Assembly (NCBI RefSeq): GCF_038022665.1
Contig: NZ_CP150629.1
Location: 124,001-188,000, forward strand
DNA: 64,000 nt
From: Methanolobus sp. WCC4
Lineage (GTDB): Archaea > Halobacteriota > Methanosarcinia > Methanosarcinales > Methanosarcinaceae
Reading direction: 5' to 3'
The translations under genes were made by a program, and so were the position numbers. Positions 54,553 through 63,633 of this stretch are shown piece by piece (position 1 is the first letter of the stretch; the number at the start of each line of letters is the position of its first letter). Under the pieces are notes generated by a model. That model made no database searches, was not told where the DNA came from, and saw only the letters and a program-made list of their open reading frames with translations.

Positions 54553-55308
54553 TCAGATACATTCAGAGAACTTGTTATCTATGAAACGGGAAAGTGTCAG
54601 ATCGATTATGGTCTTGAGGTTAACTATATCCTCACGATTATACTTCAGGAGCAGGTCAAGCGCATCCTCGTCCCCGCGCTCATACTGACGCCATAGACGG
54701 ACGGCATCGAAACCACTTATACCAACGGTTTCCTCAGCTCGTGAGATGCCAAGTTCGCATTCGATATTCTTGAGCCCGCCTGTGAGGGATATGCGACGAA
54801 GAGGATACATCAGGTCCGCATGGAGCTGGTTGAACTCTATCTCCGGGAATTCCCTTTTGATGAAAGGAAGGTCGAACCTTGCACCGTTGAAGGTCACCAG
54901 GAACTTATATTTCGGAAAGATATCGACTATATCATCCAGATCGATACCTTTCACATAGGTCTTTGCCTCCTTGCCGTCATAGATACCCACAACGGTGATG
55001 GAGGAGCTTCCCGGAGAGAGACCCGTGGTCTCTATATCCACATAGGCGACCTTATCTGAGAACTCCCTGAAGGCACGCCAGTGTTCTGCTTTTGGAAGGG
55101 ATCTGGCAAAGAATCCGTAATCACGGTTGTCCAGCCTTTCAACTGATTCCCTGATGCCTGACATTATCATATCCTTCTTTGATGGCGGTATCAGAAGCTC
55201 ATCCTTTTTGGCCATGAACTCATCCCATGTCCTGATCCCATTGGACCATATCCTTTTTTCCACGGCGGCACCTATCCGTGGCATATGAATGTATGTACTA
55301 GTAAGCAT
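54553..55308 (-). CDS. Ribonuclease H-like 3'-5' exonuclease domain protein (YprB-type)
   Basis: 251 aa. DEDD-type fold: AYVDIETTGLSPG (about 87-99, D90/E92), VTFNGARFDLPFIKREFP (about 138-155, Asp) and LKYNREDIVNLKTII (about 223-237, terminal Asp), as in YprB-like RNase H/exonuclease proteins. The N-terminal 80 residues (RIGAAVEKRIWSNGIRTWDE) are typical of the family. The gene is 1 bp upstream of uvrC, so a repair link is likely. Substrate unproven. Confidence 0.88.
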   Translation of the reverse strand: MLTSTYIHMPRIGAAVEKRIWSNGIRTWDEFMAKKDELLIPPSKKDMIMSGIRESVERLDNRDYGFFARSLPKAEHWRAFREFSDKVAYVDIETTGLSPGSSSITVVGIYDGKEAKTYVKGIDLDDIVDIFPKYKFLVTFNGARFDLPFIKREFPEIEFNQLHADLMYPLRRISLTGGLKNIECELGISRAEETVGISGFDAVRLWRQYERGDEDALDLLLKYNREDIVNLKTIIDLTLSRFIDNKFSECI

Positions 55309-55511
55309 GATATTCCCTTTTTGACCTAATTATGGTCGAGGATATTGATAACTATATTTCCTACCTGCAAGTGCTAAATAAAATAAAGTCAATTTATATA
55401 TATGTTGGATCTGCTATCAGAGCCATCGACAATCTAGTGACGAATCTAAACTACGAATTCAAGTTACAAATTGCATTTTACTTCTCACATTGATGAAACA
55501 GAGTGATCGGG

Positions 55512-56435
55512 ATGAACAAAGTTGCAGTGATAGGATCAGGAAATGTAGGCGCGACCACTGTCCAGAGACTGGCTGAGCTGAATATTGCAGATATCGTGAT
55601 GGTGGATATCGTTGAAGGTCTGCCACAGGGAAAAGCACTGGACATTCTCCAGGCTGCTCCGCTAATGGGATATGATGTTGATGTTACAGGGACGAATGAC
55701 TATGCAGATATCGCCGGCTCGGATGTTGTCGTTATCACCGCAGGTATCGCACGCAAACCGGGCATGAGCAGGGATGACCTCCTTGCAACGAACATCAAGA
55801 TCACACAGCAGGTATGTGCCAGTATAGAGCAATATGCACCAGATGCGATCATCATGACCGTGACGAACCCGCTTGACATCATCACCTATGCAGCCCTCAG
55901 GTGCACCCAGTTCGACAGGAACAAGGTGTTCGGCATGAGCGGACTGCTTGACTCCAGCCGCTTCGCATCATTCATTGCAAAAGAGATGAGCTGTTCCGTA
56001 AAGGACGTTGATGCAATGGTGCTTGGAGGACACGGGGATTCAATGGTCCCGCTACCTGAGTACTCCACTGTATCAGGAATACCATTGAGCAAGCTAATGG
56101 ACCAGGCAAGGATCGACAGAATAGTCGACAGGACCATCAACGCAGGTGCCGAGATCGTAGCACACATGAAGAACGGCAGTGCCTTCTACGCACCTTCTGC
56201 CGCCATAGCCGCCATGGTAGAGGCAATACTCAAGGACACAAAGAGGATAGTTCCCGCATCTGCATTCCTTAACGGTGAATACGGACAGCATGACATCTGT
56301 CTTGGCGTACCTGTGAAACTGGGAAAGAACGGTGTTGAAGAGATCATAGAGCTTGAACTGACCGACCAGGAAATGGAAGCTCTGCGAAGATCAGCTGATG
56401 CAGTGAAAGAAGGGATCTCAAAGATACGTTCCTGA
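55512..56435 (+). CDS. mdh: Malate dehydrogenase (LDH-like)
   Basis: 307 aa from ATG 55512 with GTGATCGG just upstream (an in-frame GTG at 55503 is less likely). NAD(P)-linked malate-oxaloacetate interconversion. Rossmann motif VIGSGNVGATTV (about 5-16), MVDIVEGLPQGKALDI, and VVITAGIARKPGMSRDDLL (about 74-92) with the arginine at the specificity loop that favours malate over lactate. Catalytic His in LGGHGDSMVPLPE. Single gene. Confidence 0.95.
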   Translation: MNKVAVIGSGNVGATTVQRLAELNIADIVMVDIVEGLPQGKALDILQAAPLMGYDVDVTGTNDYADIAGSDVVVITAGIARKPGMSRDDLLATNIKITQQVCASIEQYAPDAIIMTVTNPLDIITYAALRCTQFDRNKVFGMSGLLDSSRFASFIAKEMSCSVKDVDAMVLGGHGDSMVPLPEYSTVSGIPLSKLMDQARIDRIVDRTINAGAEIVAHMKNGSAFYAPSAAIAAMVEAILKDTKRIVPASAFLNGEYGQHDICLGVPVKLGKNGVEEIIELELTDQEMEALRRSADAVKEGISKIRS

Positions 56436-56522
56436 GGGAATGAAAAGAGCATTTACTTCTGAAAGAGCAGACTTACATACAAATATTCATATATAAGTAA
56501 AATAAAAGGAGGAAGGGATATC

Positions 56523-56792
56523 ATGCGTGCAGACATAACTTCACTTTTCGGACTGAACATTTATACTGAGACTGGTACATACGTAGGGAAGGTTGCCGAT
56601 CTTGTACTGGATGTGGATGAGAGGATCGTCAGAGGATTAGCCGTTTCTGACATTAACAGGGACATCTTTGATGTTACATCAAAAGGGATCATCATCCCAT
56701 ACAGATGGGTCATCACTTCCGGAGATATCGTTCTCATAAGGAACGTAGTGAACAAGTTCAAAAAGGCAAATACGGTCGTAGCAGAAGAATAA
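56523..56792 (+). CDS. PRC-barrel domain protein
   Basis: 89 aa, a single PRC-barrel: ITSLFGLNIYTETGTYVGKV, DLVLDVDERIVRGLAVSDIN and GIIIPYRWVITSGDIVLIRN. Archaeal members are small RNA- or protein-associated proteins of uncertain role. GGAGGAAGGG precedes ATG 56523. It is 3 bp upstream of thg1, suggesting co-transcription and a possible RNA-related role. Confidence 0.92.
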   Translation: MRADITSLFGLNIYTETGTYVGKVADLVLDVDERIVRGLAVSDINRDIFDVTSKGIIIPYRWVITSGDIVLIRNVVNKFKKANTVVAEE

Positions 56793-56795
56793 GCC

Positions 56796-57524
56796 ATGAA
56801 AAGGCGAGAGATCTATTCAGATCTGCGTTGCATACCGCCTGTGATCGTGCGCATTGATGGCAGGAACTTCAGGAATGCACTGTCACGCATGGGTTTTGAG
56901 AAACCTTATGACAAAAGGTTCACATCCGCTATTGTCGATTCTATTGAACTTTTCTTCAGAAAAAGCGGATTGAGCCCTGTTCTTGCTTACACTTTCTCGG
57001 ATGAGATCAGTTTCCTGTTCAGGGATGATGCCTTCGATGGAAGGATAGAGAAAATCGATTCCATAGTCCCTTCATACATCAGCAGTGCCTTTACGGCAGC
57101 CCTTGCCCCTGAGGAACCTGTGTCCTTTGATTCAAGGGTGATACCGATGCATGATGAGGATGTCCGTGAATATCTTATATGGAGACAGGACGAGGCATGG
57201 AGGAATTGTATCAACTCCTACGCTTATTACACCCTCCTGTCCGAAGGCATGGATGAGAAAGAGGCTGCCAGGTATCTTAAGAATAAGAAAGCCTCTGACA
57301 TGCATGAGCTGCTTTTTGAGAGAGGCATAAATATCGCGAAAGTGCCTGCATGGCAAAGACGCGGAATAATGGTCCACAGGAAGGAGACCGAGATAGAGGG
57401 CTTCGACCCGCACCTCAATGTAAGGACCACGAGCACAAGGACAAAGGTCTTTGTGGACCGCGATATTCCCCTGTTCAGTTCAGAAGAGGGAGAGACATTC
57501 CTTCATGACCTGCTTGCCCTGTGA
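56796..57524 (+). CDS. thg1: tRNA(His) guanylyltransferase Thg1
   Basis: 242 aa. Adds G-1 to tRNA-His in the reverse (3'-5') direction. Metal-binding motifs VIVRIDGRNFRNALSRMGFE (about 18-37) and YTFSDEISFLF (about 66-76). The C-terminal half (KETEIEGFDPHLNVRTTSTR) is typical of archaeal Thg1. Methanosarcina acetivorans Thg1 contains an in-frame amber codon read as pyrrolysine. The frame here has no internal TAG. Next to a PRC-barrel gene and upstream of tyrS. Confidence 0.92.
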   Translation: MKRREIYSDLRCIPPVIVRIDGRNFRNALSRMGFEKPYDKRFTSAIVDSIELFFRKSGLSPVLAYTFSDEISFLFRDDAFDGRIEKIDSIVPSYISSAFTAALAPEEPVSFDSRVIPMHDEDVREYLIWRQDEAWRNCINSYAYYTLLSEGMDEKEAARYLKNKKASDMHELLFERGINIAKVPAWQRRGIMVHRKETEIEGFDPHLNVRTTSTRTKVFVDRDIPLFSSEEGETFLHDLLAL

Positions 57525-57595
57525 ACGAGAGAACACAAGAAAAAGCATTTAAAGAGGGATGTGTTTATACAATCCACGATCTACAAGGTGAAGCT

Positions 57596-58546
57596 ATGGA
57601 TAAACTTGAGCTTATAAAAAGAAATGTACAGGAAATAGTGACTGAGGACGAACTTAAACAGCTTCTGGAAACAAAGGAACATCCTACAGCCTACACAGGT
57701 TATGAGCCAAGCGGTAAGATCCATATGGGACACGTCCTTACGGTCAACAAGCTCCTTGACCTCCAGAAGGCAGGTTTCAAGATCATTGTGCTTCTTGCAG
57801 ACGTACACGCATACCTCAACAAGAAAGGAACACTTGAAGAGGTGCGCGAGGTTGCGGATTACAATAAGAGATGTTTCATCGCCCTGGGACTTGATGAAGA
57901 GAACACGAAGTTCGTTTACGGTTCCGACTACCAATTAGGACAGGAGTACATCCTCAACGTGCTCAAACTCACACGTAGCACGACCCTGAACAGGGCTACA
58001 AGGAGTATGGACGAGGTTGGAAGGAAGATGGAGGACCCATCGGTATCCCAGATGGTCTATCCTATCATGCAGGCAGTGGATATCGCAATGCTTGATGTTG
58101 ATGTTGCGGTCGGTGGTATCGACCAGAGGAAGATCCACATGCTCGGCAGGGAAGGTCTTCCAGGACTCGGCTTCAAGGCACCGCTCTGCATTCACACACC
58201 GATACTCCTTGGACTTGATGGTGAGAAGATGTCATCATCCAACAACAATTTCATTTCAGTTGATGACACCGAGGCAGATCTCAAGAAGAAAATGAAGAAG
58301 GCATTCTGTCCTGCAGGAGAGATAAATGACAACCCTGTGATGGAGCTTTTCAAGTACCACATCTGTCCGAGATACGAAGAGATAGTCTTCGAGAGACCTG
58401 ATAAGTTCGGAGGGAACCTTATATGCAAGAGCTATGAGGAGCTTGAAGAAGTGTTCGGATCAGGGGAACTTCATCCAATGGACCTGAAGAATGGTGCTAC
58501 AAAATACATGAATATGATACTTGACGTTGTAAGAAGTGTCATATAA
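57596..58546 (+). CDS. tyrS: Tyrosyl-tRNA synthetase
   Basis: Class I synthetase, archaeal/eukaryal type, 316 aa from ATG 57596 (AAGGTGA just upstream). A frame open from 57521 would add 25 residues overlapping thg1 without a ribosome site. HIGH motif GYEPSGKIHMGHVLTVNKL, tyrosine-site YGSDYQLGQEYI, QAVDIAMLDVDVAVGGIDQR and KMSSS as GEKMSSSNNNFISVDD. No C-terminal extra domain, as usual for archaea. Confidence 0.96.
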   Translation: MDKLELIKRNVQEIVTEDELKQLLETKEHPTAYTGYEPSGKIHMGHVLTVNKLLDLQKAGFKIIVLLADVHAYLNKKGTLEEVREVADYNKRCFIALGLDEENTKFVYGSDYQLGQEYILNVLKLTRSTTLNRATRSMDEVGRKMEDPSVSQMVYPIMQAVDIAMLDVDVAVGGIDQRKIHMLGREGLPGLGFKAPLCIHTPILLGLDGEKMSSSNNNFISVDDTEADLKKKMKKAFCPAGEINDNPVMELFKYHICPRYEEIVFERPDKFGGNLICKSYEELEEVFGSGELHPMDLKNGATKYMNMILDVVRSVI

Positions 58547-58649
58547 GTGCAATATGCGTCTGATCAGATTCATCTGAACCCCATACCGCAGGAATTTATA
58601 TATTAGGTCCGAAAGAATATACAATTAAAAGTTACAATCAAAAGTAGCG

Positions 58650-59792
58650 ATGGGGACCAGGATGAAATATACATTTCAGGATTCAACAGAATTACCTTTA
58701 CAGAGAGACTTTATTCAGGACCTGAGTAATTTTATAGAAATGACAAAGAAGGTCCTTCCTCTGGAAAATTCCGCTATAGAGCTTAGCGAGGAAGAAACAG
58801 AGGAAATATCTTCCCTTGAGACTCGACTGAGGGAGATCGAAGCTTTCAGTAAGGATATACAGCAATATGTCGATGAGCGTTCAAAAGGAGCAGAGGACAA
58901 GGAGATACTGGAATGTCGCAATGCGGTCATAGATGCCTGCAATGAGACCGCGACCCGTGGTATCAAGGACCTGAATCTGAAGCTCGAGCAGATCAAACGC
59001 CAGTCAGAAAGCGGTATCTACAAAATAGAGATGGACCTGCTGAACAATCTTAATCCTCTTTTCGAATCAGGAATATATGGTGCCAACAAGGCATATTCCG
59101 TCAACATGAAGGATATGTCATTGAAAGGAGAACTCAAAGCAAAATTCTCCGGCATGGAATACACATCTGAACTCACATATGCGCACGATGTCCTCACCGT
59201 CAAAGAGGTTTATGGAGAACTGTCACTCCCAACATGGACAAAGAGCCTCTTCTCCAAGGAGAACAAGCTCAAGATGATATATGTATCTGAATATACCATC
59301 ACCTCAATGAACTTCGATGGTGACAGGCATATCGATGTCAGCTTCGAGAACAAGAAAGGTGAGCAGAAATTCAAGATAGTTTCCGATAATGATACATACC
59401 AGATATATCACGGGGACTTCGACATTACTTCTGATGAGACTTTGCTCAAGTCACTGGATGTTGATAAGATAGCAGCCCTTGTTGAAGATGTCAGGAAGTA
59501 CATGGAGATGTTCATCAAGTCACAGACACTGACACATATACTGCTTGACGGGAAGGATGCAGTACGTAACAATGAGGTGTTCGACTGCCTGAAGCTCATC
59601 GCCGAGCAATATGGGGACATCGTAAGGGAATCCCTCGACAAGGGATATGTCAAGAACGAGATCACCATCAAGATCGAAGCATCCGACGGAACCCGTACTG
59701 AGAAATACATAACCAAGGAGGAGGCCTTTGACCAGCTTGCAGAACTTGGAAGCGAAGGACTGGAACTGGCAAGCATACTTGGTGTTGACTGA
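58650..59792 (+). CDS. Uncharacterised coiled-coil protein of methanogens
   Basis: 380 aa, soluble, not recognised. Coiled-coil segments at about 45-75 (SEEETEEISSLETRLREIEA) and 100-130 (ATRGIKDLNLKLEQIKRQSE) are followed by a beta-rich middle (about 150-265: LKGELKAKFSGMEYTSELTY, then DGDRHIDVSFENKKGEQKFK) and a helical C-terminus. ATG 58662 is an alternative start. It sits between tyrS and the COG1900-ferredoxin gene with its own upstream A/T-rich region. Codon use resembles core genes, so a native gene. Confidence 0.7.
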   Translation: MGTRMKYTFQDSTELPLQRDFIQDLSNFIEMTKKVLPLENSAIELSEEETEEISSLETRLREIEAFSKDIQQYVDERSKGAEDKEILECRNAVIDACNETATRGIKDLNLKLEQIKRQSESGIYKIEMDLLNNLNPLFESGIYGANKAYSVNMKDMSLKGELKAKFSGMEYTSELTYAHDVLTVKEVYGELSLPTWTKSLFSKENKLKMIYVSEYTITSMNFDGDRHIDVSFENKKGEQKFKIVSDNDTYQIYHGDFDITSDETLLKSLDVDKIAALVEDVRKYMEMFIKSQTLTHILLDGKDAVRNNEVFDCLKLIAEQYGDIVRESLDKGYVKNEITIKIEASDGTRTEKYITKEEAFDQLAELGSEGLELASILGVD

Positions 59793-59895
59793 GAGCAGGA
59801 ACATTAGAACCTGTTCTATTCTTACTTTTTTTCTTTTATTATCACGCACCTGTTTGCGTTCATCTATTAATGAAAATCTTAAACGAGGGATATAA

Positions 59896-61179
59896 GTGGA
59901 AAGTTCTGTTAGCAAGATAAGGGAAAAACTGGATAGAAAGGAAGCTGTGGTCATGACAGCACAGGAAGTGTCCGAGCTTGTTGCAAAGGGAGAGGATGTA
60001 AGTGCAATGGACGTCGATGTTGTCACAACCGCAACAAGAGCCATTATGAGTGGGACCTATGCCATTCTTTCTTTCCCTGTGAACTCGCCTGCTCATTTCA
60101 AACGGGCTTCAAAGGTGCTTCTCAACGGCATCCCTGCACATGTGGGACCATGCCCTAACGAGAGACTGGGAATCCTTGACCTGATCGTTTTCGGAACAGC
60201 GCATTCTACATACGAACATAACTACGGAGCAGGACACCTTTTCAGGGAACTGGTAGAAGGAAAGAACATTGAGGTCTCTGTGGAAACAGACGAGAATGTA
60301 TCCTTCAAATGTGATGTCAGGCTTGAAGATATGCCCTATGCGAAACTCTATGCTACCCGCCACACGTTCAAGAACTATGCAGCTTTTGTCAATTGTTCCG
60401 CAGAACCGGTGGACACCATATTCCATGCGGTCAGCTTCGATCCCGATATGGAAGAGGCAACACTTTCCGGCTCAGGAGAGATCAACCCCATCCAGAACGA
60501 CCCGAACATGGAGACAATAGGTATAGGCACACGTATGCTCATGAATGGCGCAGAAGGTTTTGTCATCGGTGACGGAACACGCAGCAGTCCCGGAAAACCG
60601 AATCTTGCAGGATTTGCTGATATGCATGATATGGACCCTGCACTGATGGGAGGGTTCAAGACATCTGCAGGTCCGGAATGCATAGCATCCTGGGCAATTG
60701 CGATACCTGTCACCAGCCAGTCGATACTCGACGCGGTCCTGAAGACCGACGGCGATATCCCAATGGTGGTCAATGACATTGATAAAAGAACCATGATAAG
60801 CAGCAGCACCTACGCAGATGCATGGAAGGATACGGACCTTGTAGTGGGTTTCAACCCGGATTCATGTATCAATTGTGATACCTGTGAACCTGTCAGGGAT
60901 TGCCCCATGAATGCAATATATTACAAGAATGACAGAATGGTGCTTGACAGGTACCTGTGCTTCAATTGCGGCCTTTGTTCCACGATCTGTCCGGGCAATG
61001 TGTTCACTGCAGAGCTTGGCAAGCTCCATTTCGAGATGGATGAGAAGAAATATGACATCCCTATCGTCCTGAGACAGACAGACCGCAAGAGATCTGAAGA
61101 ACTCGCCGGGAAACTGAAAAAGAAGATAGAGGACGGAGAGTTCAAGCTCAACGAGATGGTTGAGAGGATCTATCCATAA
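59896..61179 (+). CDS. COG1900 (DUF39) sulfur-assimilation protein fused to 2[4Fe-4S] ferredoxin
   Basis: 427 aa from GTG 59896. The COG1900/DUF39 domain (about 1-310: VVTTATRAIMSGTYAILSFP, GTRMLMNGAEGFVIGDGTRS) is followed by a ferredoxin-like domain with CINCDTCEPVRDCPMNA (about 320-336) and CFNCGLCSTICPGNV (about 355-369). COG1900 proteins such as MA1821/MJ0100 convert aspartate semialdehyde and sulfide to homocysteine. A subfamily fused to ferredoxin (MA1715 type) is implicated in sulfide assimilation. This gene is convergent with the coenzyme M genes. Its exact product is inference. Confidence 0.9.
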   Translation: MESSVSKIREKLDRKEAVVMTAQEVSELVAKGEDVSAMDVDVVTTATRAIMSGTYAILSFPVNSPAHFKRASKVLLNGIPAHVGPCPNERLGILDLIVFGTAHSTYEHNYGAGHLFRELVEGKNIEVSVETDENVSFKCDVRLEDMPYAKLYATRHTFKNYAAFVNCSAEPVDTIFHAVSFDPDMEEATLSGSGEINPIQNDPNMETIGIGTRMLMNGAEGFVIGDGTRSSPGKPNLAGFADMHDMDPALMGGFKTSAGPECIASWAIAIPVTSQSILDAVLKTDGDIPMVVNDIDKRTMISSSTYADAWKDTDLVVGFNPDSCINCDTCEPVRDCPMNAIYYKNDRMVLDRYLCFNCGLCSTICPGNVFTAELGKLHFEMDEKKYDIPIVLRQTDRKRSEELAGKLKKKIEDGEFKLNEMVERIYP

Positions 61180-61714
61180 ACCTCTTAATGATCACTTCAG
61201 GGGACATCGTTATTACCGGAGCATCGGTGTTCCCCGGCTCTGCTTTTACTACGATGATACCGTTGACCACTGAGCTCAGGGAATCCCTGAGAGCCTCAGG
61301 ATTATCAACCTCATAGACATTTTTATTCCCTGCACCTCTTGCAACTGCAGCAAGATCAGTGTACTCGGAGGTTAATGTGGGCTGGTTGCCTGTTGAGCCA
61401 TATGCGCGATTATCAATGATCACCAGCAGGTAGTTCTCAGGCTGTCTTGAAGCTATGGTTGCAAGGGTTCCCATATTCATGAGAACGGAACCATCACCAT
61501 CTATTGCAATGACCTTCTTGTCAGGTCTTGAAAGTGCAAGACCAAGGCCGATAGAGGAGGCAAGGCCCATGGAACCAAGCATGTAGAAGTTGTTCGGCAT
61601 ATCGCACACATGGTGCATTTCCTTGCATGGAATGCCGATGTTGACCACGAGCAGTGAATCCGTTCCCTTTGAATGAGAAGCTATCTCATCGATGGCATCA
61701 ATACGTTTCATCAC
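61148..61714 (-). CDS. comE: Sulfopyruvate decarboxylase, beta subunit (TPP-binding)
   Basis: 188 aa. Decarboxylates sulfopyruvate to sulfoacetaldehyde in coenzyme M synthesis, with ComD. TPP/Mg motif IDGDGSVLMNMGTLATIAS (about 73-91) with the following Asn, then VIDNRAYGSTGNQPTLTSEY (about 103-122). It overlaps comD by 4 nt. Its 3' end overlaps the COG1900 gene by about 32 bp on the other strand. Confidence 0.94.
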   Translation of the reverse strand: MMKRIDAIDEIASHSKGTDSLLVVNIGIPCKEMHHVCDMPNNFYMLGSMGLASSIGLGLALSRPDKKVIAIDGDGSVLMNMGTLATIASRQPENYLLVIIDNRAYGSTGNQPTLTSEYTDLAAVARGAGNKNVYEVDNPEALRDSLSSVVNGIIVVKAEPGNTDAPVITMSPEVIIKRFMDRSSQPSR

Positions 61715-62241
61715 TGCTTCCTCCAGAATGGTATCGGCAACAGTACAGCAACCGGTCTTTTCTTTGCAGATGCCTCAGACCATGCCTTTCCGATAAGTTC
61801 TGCCGGGTCGATATCCTTTTCCGGTATGAAATATGGAATATCCATGGTGTCAAGCAGCTTTGTCGTAAGCTCTCCCATTGGGACCTGGGCTACAATTGGT
61901 TCACCTTCCACGCCCCTGTGACTCATTATCATAAGAAGAGGGATGTCATAGAGCATATTGAGCGATGCAAGGGCATTAATTGAATTCCCAAGACCGGAGT
62001 TCTGCATGAGCATGGCAGGTCTTTTGCCACCCATGTAGGCACCAGCACATATTCCCACACCTTCTTCCTCGCGGGTCACTGGCAGGTGAATTATATCAGG
62101 AGCTTCATCCACCATCGGGATGAGTTCCTTTAGATTTGCACAGGGTACACTGACAACAAAGTCGATCCCGGCATCATTCATGCCTTTGAATATGGATTCC
62201 GATGGTGTCGGGTCACCTGATAGTGAAGGACACATGTTCAC
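61711..62241 (-). CDS. comD: Sulfopyruvate decarboxylase, alpha subunit
   Basis: 176 aa from GTG 62241 (ATG 62235 is possible). It carries the PYR-type half of the TPP enzyme: FKGMNDAGIDFVVSVPCANL, then THLPVTREEEGVGICAGAYM-type activator Glu (LPVTREEEGVGICAGAYMGG) and LMQNSGLGNSINALASLNML. The start overlaps the cysteate synthase stop (GTGA), so the three genes are tightly coupled. Confidence 0.94.
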   Translation of the reverse strand: MNMCPSLSGDPTPSESIFKGMNDAGIDFVVSVPCANLKELIPMVDEAPDIIHLPVTREEEGVGICAGAYMGGKRPAMLMQNSGLGNSINALASLNMLYDIPLLMIMSHRGVEGEPIVAQVPMGELTTKLLDTMDIPYFIPEKDIDPAELIGKAWSEASAKKRPVAVLLPIPFWRKQ

Positions 62242-63488
62242 GCACTTATCTTTTCCATTATCGCTGCTATTACCTTATCCTCTGCATCCTCGTCATCTGC
62301 AGATACTGAGAGGAATACCGGCAATTGTCTCAACTCATAATCCTCAGCCAGTCGTTTTTGACCACCGCCTGTTATGTTCAGGACTATCCTTTCGTCAGGC
62401 TTCACATTACCGGCCTTCACAGCCTGTATAAGACCTGCAACAGCTACTGCTGCCGCAGGAATAAGGTCTATGCCTTCTGAATCTTCAAAGAGTTGCTGTG
62501 CATCGGCTGCTTCCTGTCTGCTTACAGCATAGACATCCCCGCCTGTTGCCTCAAGGGCATCCTTCACACCACCTTTCACTGCAAATGGAGGTTTCCTGTT
62601 AAAGAGAACATTATCATAGATGCCTTCAGGACATGCAGCATCAACCTCATCTGTACCTTTCCAGAGGGAATATAACGGAGCACACGGGAGACTTTGCCCG
62701 AGATGGAGTTTTGGCAGATGTTCTCCGAAACGCCCATCATCTGCAAGTCTCATGGATGCTTCCCATGCTGCGATACCGCCAGTACCACTTCCAACGGCCT
62801 GGAAGTAGTGATCAGGCAGTCCTCCTGCAGTCAAGACCGCATCGAGCATAACAGTACCCATGCCATCGCGCCGGGCCACATTCTTTGCACCGCCTTCGTT
62901 AACAAATCCATCCCTTGCTGCAACTTTGCCTGCAAGGGAGATGGCATCGAAATAGTCGCCTTTTACCGTTACAAGGAATACTGAGCGATCATCTTCATGG
63001 ATCGACCATATCTTGTGGGCACTTCCCTCGGGTACTACAAGAAGAAGAGGCTGTCCTGTTATGCTGCATGCATGGGTGAATGCCCTGGCAGTGTTTCCTG
63101 CGGATGCGACAACCATAATTCGTTTCTCATCCTGTTCCATGAGCCTCTGCATGGTGGGAAAAGACTCGAGGTCCTTGAAGGTGCATGTCATAAGATATGC
63201 ATCCTTTTCAGGCCAGTAACCGTTAAAAGCGATCCACAGGTCATCAAGACCAAGGGCTGAAGCAAGTTTCTCACTTTTGTAAGTAATGGTCCTCCCGGAA
63301 CCTTCCTCGATGATACCTTCAACAGGAAGCCAGTTATAGTATCTCCATATACCCGGCATATCGGTAGGTTCCAGTTGTTCTGCTGAATAATAAGTACGAA
63401 GCAGGGAATCGTCACCCTGACTACAAGCTAATGAATAAGGTTCCTGTACTTCGCCACACAGCAGGCATTTCACATTGTACTTGTTCAT
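62238..63488 (-). CDS. Cysteate synthase (threonine-synthase paralogue, PLP)
   Basis: 416 aa from ATG 63488. Makes cysteate from O-phosphoserine and sulfite, the Methanosarcinales entry to coenzyme M. N-terminal Cys motif VKCLLCGEVQEPYSLAC, PLP-Lys region YLMTCTFKDLES (about 116-127) and phosphate loop AVGSGTGGIAAWE. Convergent evolution from threonine synthase is established for the family. First gene of cysteate synthase-comD-comE. Longer in-frame starts add 51 residues that would extend past a TATA box and are rejected. Confidence 0.93.
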   Translation of the reverse strand: MNKYNVKCLLCGEVQEPYSLACSQGDDSLLRTYYSAEQLEPTDMPGIWRYYNWLPVEGIIEEGSGRTITYKSEKLASALGLDDLWIAFNGYWPEKDAYLMTCTFKDLESFPTMQRLMEQDEKRIMVVASAGNTARAFTHACSITGQPLLLVVPEGSAHKIWSIHEDDRSVFLVTVKGDYFDAISLAGKVAARDGFVNEGGAKNVARRDGMGTVMLDAVLTAGGLPDHYFQAVGSGTGGIAAWEASMRLADDGRFGEHLPKLHLGQSLPCAPLYSLWKGTDEVDAACPEGIYDNVLFNRKPPFAVKGGVKDALEATGGDVYAVSRQEAADAQQLFEDSEGIDLIPAAAVAVAGLIQAVKAGNVKPDERIVLNITGGGQKRLAEDYELRQLPVFLSVSADDEDAEDKVIAAIMEKISA

Positions 63489-63508
63489 GGTGCAACTGTT
63501 GGAAAGAG

Positions 63509-63520
63509 CAATTATAAAAG
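63509..63520 (-). promoter_or_regulatory. TATA box of the cysteate synthase-comDE operon
   Basis: TTTATAAT (minus strand, 63518-63511) lies about 27 nt before the ATG at 63488, and no Shine-Dalgarno site is visible. Together these predict a leaderless or nearly leaderless transcript. Confidence 0.65.
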
Positions 63521-63633
63521 TTACCCTTTTAAATCCCCGGTTTTCCGCATAGGGATAAATGAAATTAAAATGTGGCACAAAACGACATATGCCTTGATGA
63601 TAAAATATGAGAGAACGGGTGTGAGGATGTCCC

